From NCBI GenBank assembly GCA_963402885.1, contig OY727100.1:5753501-5817500 (forward strand): a stretch of DNA of 64,000 bases. Reading direction: 5' to 3'. Position numbers and translations under genes: made by a program. Position 1 is the first letter of the stretch. The number at the start of each line of letters is the position of its first letter. The notes beneath the pieces were generated by a model. That model was not told the origin of the DNA, did no database searches, and was given only the letters and a program-made list of their open reading frames with translations. Below are positions 1 to 12,200 of the stretch, one piece after another. The DNA comes from Antedon bifida. Taxonomy: Eukaryota > Echinodermata > Crinoidea > Comatulida > Antedonidae.

Positions 1-281
1 GTCCAGAGACTATACTGAATAAAAATCCTTGTAAGCTATTCTCTATGTCAAAGGTCAATAACTTTGCTTCCGGACATTTTTAACAAAATATTGCATTACA
101 ATAAATAAAAATAGATAAGGTCTGAGCAATTTGAGACCATTTTAAAATTGTTATGACCAGCCGTTTTTAAGATACAGTACGAGTCAAGGGTCAATAGCAC
201 AGAAAAATAGCATTTCCGGTTGCATTTAGTAAAACTGTTCTATTACAACGAATATATAAATATATATATTCCGAGTACTTT

Positions 282-2340
282 AATAATAATAATAATAACT
301 GGTACTTGATATAGGGCATTATGCTGAAAGCCTCAATGCGCTTTACAAAGACAGAAAATTTAGAAAAATTACAAATTAAAAAGGTGGGTTTTGAGGAGAG
401 ATTTGAAGACACTGGTGGAAGTAGCCTGACGGATTTCAATAGGCAACGCATTCCAAAGAGAAACGGATGCCGAAGAAAATAAACGATATCCATAAAACTT
501 AGTGGAAGGATGAAATATATGGGCAAGAAGAGACTGAGATCTAGATCTCAGAGACCGCTTAGGAACATAAGGTTGAATAAGTTCAGAAATAAACTAAGAT
601 GAAGAATTATGAAGAGCTTTGAAAACAAATAGGATCTTGAAGGTAATTCTTTGTGTTACCGGAAGCAAATGAAGCTGTCTCAGCACAGGTGTGATATGTT
701 GCCTTATATGGGGCTTTGAACGACCAATCGGGCAGCTGTGTTCTATACTCGCTGAATTTTAGAGATATCCTTTGCTGGTAAGCTATAAAGTAATGAGTTA
801 CAACAGTCTAGCCTTGATGTAACAAAGGCGTGAACAAGAATCTCAGTTGATCTTGAATCCAGGTACTTTCGAATGCTTCCAATTTTACGAATAGCGTGAA
901 GCCCAGCTTTGCAGATGTTATGTACCTGATTGGACATGCAAAGCGTTGAATCCATGACAACTCCAAGGTTTCGACAGGATGACGAAGGTTGAATGAAAGA
1001 ATTAACAATCTTAACAGAGGCAGTCCAACACGCAGGCTTAAAACGAGAAGAAAAATGAATAAGTTCTGTTTTAGCATCATTCATAACCAGGTTGTTAGAT
1101 GACACACATGCTCTGACTTCGGCAATACATGATTCAAGTTTACTGACAGCAGAATCACGCTGATTAGGGTTGAAAGTGACATAAAGCTGAGTGTCATCAG
1201 CATACGCCATACACTTCACATTGTGAGATTCAATGAGGTCAAGTAGTGGGGCGGTAAATAAAATAAACAGAAGAGGACCAACCACAGACCCTTGTGGAAC
1301 ACCAACTGTAAGCAGAGTCGGGTTCGACAAAACATCCTTGATGACAATGGACTGGGACCTATCATTCAGATATGAAGCAAACCAATTATGACCAATTCCA
1401 GAGATACCGTAACGTGATGATAGACGATGTAATAACTGCTTATGGTTGATGGTATCTATCCCATCTATTCAGATATGATTGCAGCTGACTGGACACAACC
1501 CTCTCAATAATTTTTCCAAGAAATGGAAGATTGGAAATGGGTCTGTAACTTGCAAATTCCTCAACATCCAAAGATGGCTTCTTTAACAATGGTGTTATGC
1601 AGGCATGTTTGAGTGAAGATGGAAAGATACCTGAGCTCAGTGAGGTGTTGACAACTTTGGTAAAGAAGGGAAGAAGGGTAGGAAGACAAATCTTAAATAA
1701 TTTAAGAGGAAGCGGATCCAGAGAGCAAGAGGTAATGGAGGCTGACCTAATGACATTAAGTAAATCATCAGCAAAGGTCAAAGGTATTGAAATTACTTTT
1801 ACATGATTGAGATTCAACAGAATGAGGAGAGGTTGATGAAAAAGTGCTGCAATATCTCTCAATCTTATTCTTAAAAAAAAGTCAGAGAATATATTTGCAA
1901 GAGTTTTAGCATCATCATGAGCTGGAAGAGGACTATAATGGCAGTAGATGTTAACTTGTCAACAACATGGAATAACTTGCGTTGATCACATCCTAATACC
2001 TCATCTTTGTGATACTCCGTCTTGGCCTTGAAAAGATGTTCATTGTAGTTAGTGCACTGATTATACGGTACAGTTGTTTGTCTACCATGAGACCAGATTT
2101 CAGCCACTTGCGCTCCAGTCGACGCTCCTGCTTCATTGAATGATGTTCACCTGTATACCAGGGTGCATGAGGGCGAAGCACAAGAGTGCGATGCATAGGT
2201 GGAGAATGAGAATCTATTTTCTGTAACGACACATTATACCCCTTCACCATAGAATCAATGTCAGAGGCCAGGGAACATTGTGAGAGAGAATCATGAACAT
2301 CTGACTGGAATTTGACGATGTCTATGTTTTTGACATTTTG
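282..2340 (-). pseudogene. Decayed non-LTR (CR1/L2-like) retrotransposon, RT part of ORF2 and 3' end
   Basis: Read on the minus strand, fragments in order are: an upstream segment with the PWYTGE and RRLERKW signatures that precede the RT domain (about 2250-2100); RT fingers with YRPISNLPFLGKIIERVV (1862-1450); the palm with VPQGSVVGPLLF and the catalytic YADDTQLY box (1440-743); and the ORF2 tail with LWNALPIEIRQ, ending in a stop at 369-371. A (TTA)n tail at 282-299 marks the 3' end. It is broken. Sequence between the fingers and DTINH, including the first catalytic Asp of RT motif A, is missing near 1450, with a frame change. A stop at 743-745 replaces the usual Gln of the RVQNTAARLV motif. 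Another stop lies near 620, and the frame shifts near 2050 and 1900. No endonuclease domain is seen. Family assignment rests on motif style and tail; CR1, L2 and Rex-like groups are not separated here. Confidence 0.88.
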
Positions 2341-2995
2341 TGAAACTACGTTTGTGTTATGCTGGGCCCAGGACGATTGATGTCAACCTGACACTTTGAT
2401 ACCAATATCTTGTCAATAGACCAAAGGGTTATGGAGATATGGCCATTTGGTCGCCATTTTGAACTTGGGGCTGTTACCATGGTTACGGGATCGTGAAAAT
2501 TTGTTACCTAGCATTTTTGGTATCCTAGCACCATAATAAAGTGAAATCAAGTGAAATCTCACTTTGGGCATGGCATTAAAATCCTACGGAACCCCTATTT
2601 TCATACATGAGGAACCTGACTTAATACCCGAGACTCTTAAAATAAAATACAAAAGAATAAATATTTTAAAAATACAAATTTTAAAAAAATAAAAAAAATA
2701 AAAAGGTATTTTTGAAAATTACATTTTACTCTCTGAGAAAACTAACTTTTTTTTGTTGTTAAGATAAAAAAAGAAGATTGTTTGCATTCTTAAAAGTTAC
2801 ATTATGTTTGCTTATGCCCTTGTGCCTTTTTTCATATTTCTATTTATAGGCCCTATATATACTGTTTTGTAACAGGGTTTCTACTTATAAGCTGTGCTTT
2901 AGAGATTCCCCCTTTCCATTCTTTTGTTTTGTAATGATTATTTGTGAATGGAAATAAAGAAACAAACAAACAAACATAAATGGCGCTCCGTAGAG
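2341..2995. other. Non-genic stretch ending in a LINE/SINE-like 3' tail
   Basis: No coding region is supported. The last hundred bases, to about 2990, read as a retroelement 3' end on the plus strand: an AATAAA at 2953 followed by a short (CAAA)n run. The stretch 2640-2710 is A-rich low-complexity sequence. Confidence 0.35.
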
Positions 2996-3037
2996 AAATT
3001 GAGAATGCTCCATCGTCAGAATGACGCTCTGAATATA

Positions 3038-3070
3038 ATCAAAGAACTTATAACTTATAAGTTCTTTGAT
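3038..3070. repeat. Perfect 33-bp palindrome
   Basis: The arms ATCAAAGAACTTATAA (3038-3053) and its exact reverse complement (3055-3070) are separated by one base. It lies about 170 bp upstream of the cathepsin Z start codon. It could be a residual terminal inverted repeat junction or a dimeric binding site; nothing in the sequence decides between them. Confidence 0.8.
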
Positions 3071-3131
3071 GTAATGCCACACTATTATATGCGCGTCATC
3101 ACTTTTCCTGGCTATGTCAGCTGGTGTGTTG

Positions 3132-3154
3132 GTCAGGTGACTGTGTCACATGAC
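3132..3154 (+). promoter_or_regulatory. Pair of CLEAR/M-box-like E-boxes in the cathepsin Z promoter
   Basis: GTCAGGTGAC (3132-3141) and GTCACATGAC (3145-3154) lie about 90-110 bp before the start codon at 3241. Each is one base from the CLEAR palindrome GTCACGTGAC bound by MiT/TFE factors that control lysosomal genes, and the second contains the MITF-type TCACATGA core. A lysosomal role for the downstream gene fits. Binding is inferred. Confidence 0.45.
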
Positions 3155-3240
3155 TTAATTCATCTTGTTTTTACTTCCTTCATTCCATTCAATTCTCTTC
3201 CGAAAAGCCTAGTGAAATGTCGTCGTATCGTTATTTTACA

Positions 3241-6200
3241 ATGCTAAAATTAACGATTATATTTCTCTGTTCAACAACAGTGTTTGGCTTGTACTTTAAT
3301 GATAAGAAGAAACCATGTTATAATCCCAAGTATGACGTTGGGTTGGAAGAAGGTGTAAAGTAAGTGATCCAACCAACCTCACTCAGTTTCAGCTGGTCTT
3401 ACTAGGCCTAGGTAGGGCCGGTCTAGGCCTATGCCTATAATATCTTATTTAATTTTAAACCTTACTACTAGACTACTAGGCTAGCTAGGCCTAGCCTAGG
3501 CCTGGTAGTACTAAGGCTTACTGTAGGCCTAGGCTATCTAGATCTATCTATCTGATTTTATTCAGTCAGTTAATCAGTCCGGGCCAAAATCGGTCCGGCG
3601 GACCAGTATAGTAACAGTATGGTCCGGTCTTACAAATGGGTCATTCTTCAGTAAGTGTCTAATTTCAGGTTTATAAAAAATCGATTTTAAAACTTGCATT
3701 TTTTAAATTTTAAAAGTTTATTCAGATAAATGTATTACATGGCAAGCGTATGTCACATTTATGGAATACAGTATACAAAGATAGAAAAAATAATGGGTTA
3801 GGATTTATACAATTATTTCCATTATTAATTCTTTGATACTATACAGTATTTTTTTCGGGGAACAGACGTTCGGGACCACGGACGAATAATAATAATCGAA
3901 TAATTATTTTTTGAAATTTTCAGAGAATGTTTTGGGACTGATCGTCTTATTCATTGGGCCCAATCGTCTTGGCCCGATCGTCTTTCACCCTTGATGGGCC
4001 CGACCATCTCACGATTTGGGCCCGATCGCCTGGGCCCGATCGTCCGTGGTCCCGATCGTCTGATAACCTTTTTTTCTCGATTAATCAAAAAATGATTGTT
4101 TTAACATTTATTATTACTAGTGTGATGTTTACACTTTGATGTTTTGTATACCGCCGCCACCGAGAATAGCATAGCGCGTGCATGTGCGATCGTTAATTGA
4201 CAGGTTGTACTACCCAATCAGGAGCGCTTCTACCCGGTCAAGCACAGTGCACGTGAACGTTTTGTACACGCAACTATTTAGCAAAACCGTTACAGCGTGC
4301 GTCAACCTCCTAGCCCGGCCCACAGTACCACTCTCTGTGTATTCTTTAGGCCTAAATACATTTTTTATTGAATTTGGTCGTAATTAGAAACAAATTAAAC
4401 ATATATTTACAATTAAAAACAATTTACCTTTATAATGTAGGCTTATATTTTGTAATTATAGTCGTTGTTTCACCTTAAATTAACAACGGTAGGCCAAAGA
4501 GACCGACATTCTTTTTAATTAAATTAGGGTTTTACACTAGCCTAGGTAGGCGAGATCATAGAGGGAATTATTTCCTTACATGACAAATAAAAACTTATTA
4601 AAAATGATTTATATTAATATATTTGTATATATTTATTTGTAACTATAGTATAATTTATTTATGCCTATATACTATATAATTAATAATAATATTTAATAAA
4701 TATCAGAATCGTGGCTGTCGAACCATGTATATTGTAGTTGATATCAGTGAAGCAATCTGAAAAATGTAAAGAAAAAAATTTTTATTATAATTTAATAAAT
4801 GATATAAAGCAAAATAAATAGGCTAGTTTTCAGATTTTATTAGTCTAGAAAATATATATATATAAAATAAATCCAAAGGCAAATTACTGAAAAAAATGAC
4901 AATGCTGTGGGTATCAGTTGCTGGATCTCAATGGAGATAAAAAAAAAAAGCGAAAAGCTAAATCAAAACGATAAAGTAAACAGCCAGAAAAGTTAGCAGA
5001 GCTTTCGGGCAACACTAGCCCTTCATCAGTGCAAGTGAGGAAATTTGGAAATAATATATACCAGTAAGCCGGCTAGGAAATAGAAAAATTTGAATAGGCC
5101 TGCTTAGGGTACCATATCTATTTGGTTTAGGCCTAGGCTATACTAGGCCTAACTCTAGAGAGCATTCATTCCGCACGCCGTGAAAAGAAGGTTACCCGTG
5201 CCTGGCCATGTGCGCCTCTCCAACACAAAGCGTTGCACAACCATTTTATTGTGTTGAGCCTGTTTTGCTTAATAAGGGCCTGGACGGGCGCACGTAATTA
5301 AGCTATTTGCATACTGTTCATTATCACGTTTTATATATCAACATGACCCTAGATAAATGATGCAGTTAGCTGACTATTCAAAAAAATATGTTTATATTTA
5401 AATAAATAAGATATAACGATAAATTTAACTTACTATGCGAAAATTTCGCTTTCGGCGCTTCCCCTCACAACAAGCAAGGTTTCCCTAGCTAAATTATTTA
5501 TAGTCAACTAGGTGTTCAAAGTTATGAGGAATCCAAATTTTCTATCTAAAAACCGATCTGATTAGTCAATTTTTTGGAATCTAGGCGCTACGAAATGCTA
5601 TTTTTTGTATTCAATTAGCCAATCCGCGACTCTATAACACAGGCGCTCGAGCTACAATTGCTATGACGTCATATTTCGTGAAGTGGGCGGGGCTTAGTTT
5701 CAATGTTAGGGAAGAGCGATAGTGTAATGTGTGTTATACGTTCAAAACCATTTACTATTCCAAAAAATAATAATTTTCAGAAAATATTATGACTGGTACT
5801 GATGTTTTACAAAATTCTGTTGAACTACTGTAATATTACTAACTATTGACATAGTAGAAGAATATTGTTTATATTTCAATTATACCACATAATTGCGTTC
5901 ATTACTGAAATATTTTAAGATAAATGACGGAGACGAAACCGTGACGAATATGACGAACCTAAAAAATCAATAACAAAAGTCCTGTTATCAAATATATACG
6001 GCGATCATAAAATTGAAGATGTACGATCGGGACATGAGGTTTTAGGGGGTTGCCTGAAACATTTTTATAAATATTAACAATATCAATATTATTATCTTTG
6101 TTTATCTTTAGTTATATTTACAATAATGTTGATTATGATAAAGTCAAGAATTTATATTTTTTAATGATGAATTTTCAGTCTCTATCCCACCAAAGTATCG

Positions 6201-9200
6201 GACAGATACTGAAGAATGACCCAAATATATGGTTTGCAAAATGAGTCATAATGTATATATATCATTAAAATCATTTTCAAATTCAAATATCGTTTTTTAT
6301 TTATTTTCTGTTGCTAAGTATGGAAAATTTCTTACCAGGCTAGACAAAAAAGAGTATTCTTATTCTTAGCTAGGCTACCACTTGATTGGTTTTATTTTGG
6401 TCTGGTATTTTGTATGGAGTGCCGCTAGATGCTGTCATATCGGTTGCGTTTGATGATCGATTGCGTTTTATTTTGGTCGTGCTAACTAATTTTGTATACA
6501 TTATGAATATGTTTATCTCTTATCAAAATCAAAATATTCATTTACTACTACATGTAATACACATAACAGTGATTTTTATTAGGCCGTCATCTGTTCACCC
6601 AATAATGAGTTTTACAATAACAACCCATTTTCACCTTACTCAAATTATTATATAGATACGTTAGTTGTGTTTTCATTTTTATTTTACAGGTTTCAATGAC
6701 GTAATGTGGTTTTTGAAAATCATTAAAACAAGTTTCTAAAGCGATTGCGAGAAAGATTATCACTGATTTAAAGTTTTGATATGTTAATTTAATATGATTT
6801 TAAAATCAGTTACCAGAGCTTGCCTATTACCTATTTTTAAACCGTGCAATTACTATGACACCAGCTCATTTTTGCTTTAGTAGTTTTAGCATAGTACATC
6901 ATCATTATTAATATTACTGTGTTCCTACTGTATTTATTGAATGGAATGCCTAATTTTTAATTTGGAATATGATGCAATTTTGTTTGCAAAATTTTCAATG
7001 TTAATGAATTGTTTTACATAATTTTTTGCATATATAATAAGATACAGACGTAGCCTACATTCCCTATAAAATTTCACATTTAAACAAATATGTACTGTTA
7101 ACATGCCAAATAAACTATGTTTACAAATTGTCATTTTTTAAGGCACCGTTATCTAGATATCATCGCAAAAATCGGTGTGACTACAGCAAGGTTTCCCATT
7201 CTTGTTCTGGTGCGTTGTAGTGCAACCACGTCGGAGTAATTATTGGGGTATCGGAGTAATTACAAATAATACTTAAAGAATTTTAAACTATTTTAACGTT
7301 TAGGGGCGATATTGCGATGGGGCGACTTTATATTGGGGAAAATTTGCGATGGGGCAACTCTACTTTGGGGGTGATGTTGCTCTCGGGGGACTTTGCAATG
7401 GGAAGACTTTGCTATGGGAAGACTTTGCAATGGGAAGACTTTGCAATGGGAAGACTTTGGGTGAGGCAACTTTGGATGGGAAGACTTTGGATGGGATGAC
7501 TTTGAATGGGGAGACTTTGGATGGGATGACTTTGAATGGGGAGACTTTGGATTGGGCGACTTTGGATGGGGAGACTTTGGATTGGGCGACTTTAGATGGG
7601 TAGACTTTGGATTGGGCGACTTTGGATGGGGAGACTTTGGATTGGGCGACTTTGGATGGGGAGACTTTGGATGGGATGACTTTGAATGGGGAGACTTTGG
7701 ATTGGGCGACTTTGGATTGGGCGACTTTGGATGGGGAGACTTTGGATGGGATGACTTTGAATGGGGAGACTTTGGATTGGGCGACTTTGGATGGGGAGAC
7801 TTTGGATTGGGCGACTTTGGATGGGGAGACTTTGGATGGGATGACTTTGAATGGGGAGACTTTGGATTGGGCGACTTTGGATGGGGAGACTTGGATGGGA
7901 TGACTTTGAATGGGGAGACTTTGGATTGGGCGACTTTGGATGGGGAGACTTTGGATTGGGCGACTTTGGATTGGGCGACGTGACTAGCATCCGGCTATAG
8001 GGACCAATCAGGGTGGGTAACCGTATGCAAGAAAAAAAAAAGTCATCGCAAAAAAAGGAAAAATGGCAAAATAAATTATGACACAGTAGCTTAAATAGTA
8101 AATTAAAACTTGATCTTTTTTCAAGACCAGCACCGTATATGATACTATGAATGATGATTAACACACAATTACAAGTAATAACATCAAAGCATTTGAACTT
8201 GTTTTAAAATTCACGGATAATGTTTAAATCTAGTTTAAAACCTTCTTGGTACAATTGTGTATAGATGCGAGCAGTAACAAAAATGTGTATTAACGAACAA
8301 ACAAACTAGCCCTCACGCATAGCGCGATACTTGGCCAAATCCAAATTGACCTTGACCCGATTTTCACCAAAAGTGTGTGTCTTAATGCGGTGTGATTTAG
8401 GCTCATTTCACTACAAGCATGTGTATGTGAGTTTGGTGTAAAGATTATGTAACCAGCCTTTCAACTAACAATAGCTTCAGTTGACAAACAATAGAACAGC
8501 AACGCGAAAAACACACCGGTGAATATGAAAAGAAATAGGTTTTTTAAACTCCTCGCATCAAAAAACCTGTACATTAAATCTAATTATGTTTTAAAATTAC
8601 AAATCACAAATTATAACTCTTGCCTCTTGTACAAAAATGAAGTTTTTTTAAGTAGTTCTCGAGAAAATTTAATTTATGTTTACTTGTTACTTTAAGACTG
8701 CTCACCGGCTTGTGAAAATTCTGTCCTATCTTTTAACACTAGCAGGTCTGAAAATAATTCTTGCAACAGGCAACATGTATGTTAGTAATTTAGAGTCATT
8801 CGAATCAAAATTGTGAGCGCAAGAGTGATGACAAATGTCCTACATATGTATCGACCTTATTTGTTTATGCTGATCTTGCTAGAAATACAATAAAAGGGCC
8901 ATTACTTTGGAATGCACTTGATGAGCAAATTAAAAGTCAAAGTAAAAGTGTAATCTTTACAGAGATCAATTCAAACAATATCTTATCTCATTTTATATTT
9001 AACTTTCTATAATGCTGTGTTTTTTTCGTATATTATGCAGATATCTATAATGTGTGTTACTTTATTTTTAAAAAATGTTAGCTTATATTTGCTTTGTGTA
9101 AGTAATTTGTCTTATTTGTTTATGTATTGTCCTGTCATGTTTTTATTTTCATTGTTCGTTTTATATGTATAAGGTTAGCCATAAAACCAAGCATTGCTCT

Positions 9201-12200
9201 TTTTGTTTTTTCCCTCCATTTTGTGCATTTTTTTAACTATTTATCTTATCAAATAATTTGGAATTTGGAAAAATAAATTGAAATCTTGACAAAATAAATG
9301 TTGATGTTTGTTTTATCAGGACACATGTTCGTCCACATGAGTACTTGAAGGCAGATTCACTGCCAACAGAATGGGATTGGAGGAACGTGAATGGAACCAA
9401 CTACTGCAGTACAACACGTAATCAACACATACCACAATACTGTGGATCATGTTGGGGTATGGGTACAACCAGTGCATTAGCAGGTAAAACAATGTTAACT
9501 TAACAATACTTCATCTAATTTGAATATTACTATGTGCAGAATTCTTCTCATTGTATATCTATATTGTGTTGCGTATCTGGAATGTCTATGCCTTCTTTTC
9601 TACAATGCTGTTTAGGTTATGTAATTTATTATAAATATAATAGTTTGTACAGTATTTTGTTAAATTAGTAAACAGAATACATTATTTTTCCTGCAGACCG
9701 AATCAACATAAAACGTAAAGGGGCTTGGCCGAGTGCTTATCTTTCCGTTCAGAATGTCATTGACTGTGGAGGTGCTGGAACCTGTGAAGGTGGTGGTCAA
9801 ATTGGAGTTTACAAATATGCACACGAAAATGGCATCCCTGATGAAACTTGCAATAATTATCAAGCCAAAGACCAAAGTAGGTCATTTATTCTTAAAAAAT
9901 GCGTATAAAAATACATATACATAAAGAAGTGTCCATGATGAAATGAAAGTTGGCTGCTTACAAGACTAATAACAAATCTAAAGTTTAGATAAGCCAATCT
10001 AGCTTTCTGTAGTAGTATGACTTACCTAAATAATAGTTAAAATATAATCTTTCATCATAAACCAAATGCCATTATTTCTACCATTACACGAATATAAAAC
10101 ATTCATTATTTGTTTTATATAACATCTAAATAGATTCCTGTCATTTGAATCAAATAAAAGGTAGGCCTACACAAGGCCTACATTTGATTAAAACAGTAAC
10201 AATTGGTTTTTAATAATTATATTAAATATTATTATTTATATGGATTTTATCACCTCACCTTATCACCTACTGTAGTGTTAATTATGTCAACAAATGGCCA
10301 AACAATCCTAGGCCTAGCAAGGCTAAAACGCCTAGGCCTAGCCTTATACTAACAGGCCTATGGAATTCATAATAGGCTAATTGTGTTTTTTCCAACGATT
10401 TCACGTCTTGTAGGGATGTCCCCATTAATTATTCAAAATCCTAAAAACTATCTAAAGCTAATTTAAATGCCTTTTTGAATGAAATGAGTACATATATCTC
10501 CAAATCGCTGCATATCTTGGTGATGTTTACAAACAAAACAGAAGTAAGACAACAGGTGGCGCTGTTGTAGTTCACAGTTATTTTGTACACTAGTTTTTTT
10601 TCATCCGCGAAACGTTTTTATTTCGTACACAAATACAAAAAACAAAAAAGTACTATTAAACGTTTAATAGTGCGTACTATTGCACGCCATGTGGCCCACA
10701 ATCAAATGGCAGGAATTTATTTAGGTGTTATATAATAGTGAATGTCTGCTGCAAGTGTAGAAAGTAATGTGATCTGCAGAGGAGAAAAACTGGTCAGGAT
10801 CTTCCTATTGCTTATTTTTTTTATTTTTTTCTACAGAATGTGAAAAATTTAATCAATGTGGTACATGTTCAACCTTTGGAGACTGCTTTACCCTATCAAA
10901 CTACACACTTTGGAAAGTTGGTGACTATGGATCTATCAGTGGTATAAGCAAGATGAAGGCTGAGATATATGCAAATGGCCCTATTAGGTACGTACAAAGT
11001 TTCATTTTCAGAACTAGCAAGTCTGGATTTCTTAGATTACTCCTAGATTTGTAAGTCACTGCATAAAGTGATTTACCAGTTGTATAAAATATTGAATAAA
11101 AAATTGAAACTTGGGTCAATTTAATTGCATTGCTAATTATTGTACTTAATATTTTTTTTGATTATTTTTATGTATATTCTTTAAATTAAGGTTACATTAT
11201 AAACAATAAAAAAAACTTCTGTCTCCTCTATCTTCTTCTTTAAATGCAATCAGATCACAAAACAACTATTGCGTAGCTAGCCCTTAGCCTACGATGATTA
11301 ACTTTTGTATGAGCTGACTTAGAGGAGTTAGTAAGTGTAGCGGCCAGTTAAAATATGAAGAAACAAATAAAGTATGATTTGGGAAAACTTATTGCATATC
11401 TGGAAGCAATGAATTATCAAATACAGGCCTTTTTTGTTAGCTTATTGGTAGCAAAACTGCGTGCCACTAACTACTGTAGGCCTAGGCCTACCCCAACCAA
11501 GTCCATGTTTGTGTTTGCTTCGGCCTAGCCTAGCCAACCAAATTGGGTGGTATGGTATATAGAACAAATATTTACTGGGCTTTCATCAGGGCACGGTAAA
11601 AAAATATAGCCCTCGGTGATCTGGAGACATATCCATTGACAAATATAAAATATTGCTAAATGAAATAGTTTTGCTGTATATATTCAATCGATATAGTAAT
11701 TGAACTAAACTAGATTGTCAGATGTGGTTTTTGTTTTTGATTGGTGGGAGTAGTGGATGATTGCTTAGATTAATGGGGTTTACTGTACTGTAAACCCCCA
11801 TGCCCTGCCTAAAAGCCTGCTACTTTTAATGTTTGCTGTTTCATGTATGTATTGATTTGATTAAATTATACTTGATATTATTGTTGCAGTTGTGGAATCA
11901 TGGCCACTCCTACACTAGAAGCTTTCAAAGGTGGCGCTATCTATATTGAATATGCCAAAGATGTTGAAGTAAGTAAAACTTTAATGTTTAATTTTTTTTA
12001 TTAAATAGCTGTGGTGTCATGGCAACCAATGCATTTGAAAAGTTTCAAGGTGGAAGTATTTATACAGAATTTCACCTTATTAATTATGTAAGTACACATA
12101 TACGTCTTGATTTTTGGCAAGATTCGCAATCACAGTGTCTTTGTTATATAGTATCAGGATTTCTTCATTTTATAATTAATAAAATACTTTTAATAATCAT

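Noticed and set aside
7552..8164. Long repetitive frames (143 aa [10 protein letters not shown] on plus, 190 aa PIQS-rich on minus) as genes
   Set aside because: They are translations of a 15-bp minisatellite inside a cathepsin Z intron; several frames are open at once because 15 is a multiple of three.
10550..10559. CAACAGGTGG in cathepsin Z intron 3 as a Scratch target site
   Set aside because: A single isolated match with no other support; kept out of the cluster count.
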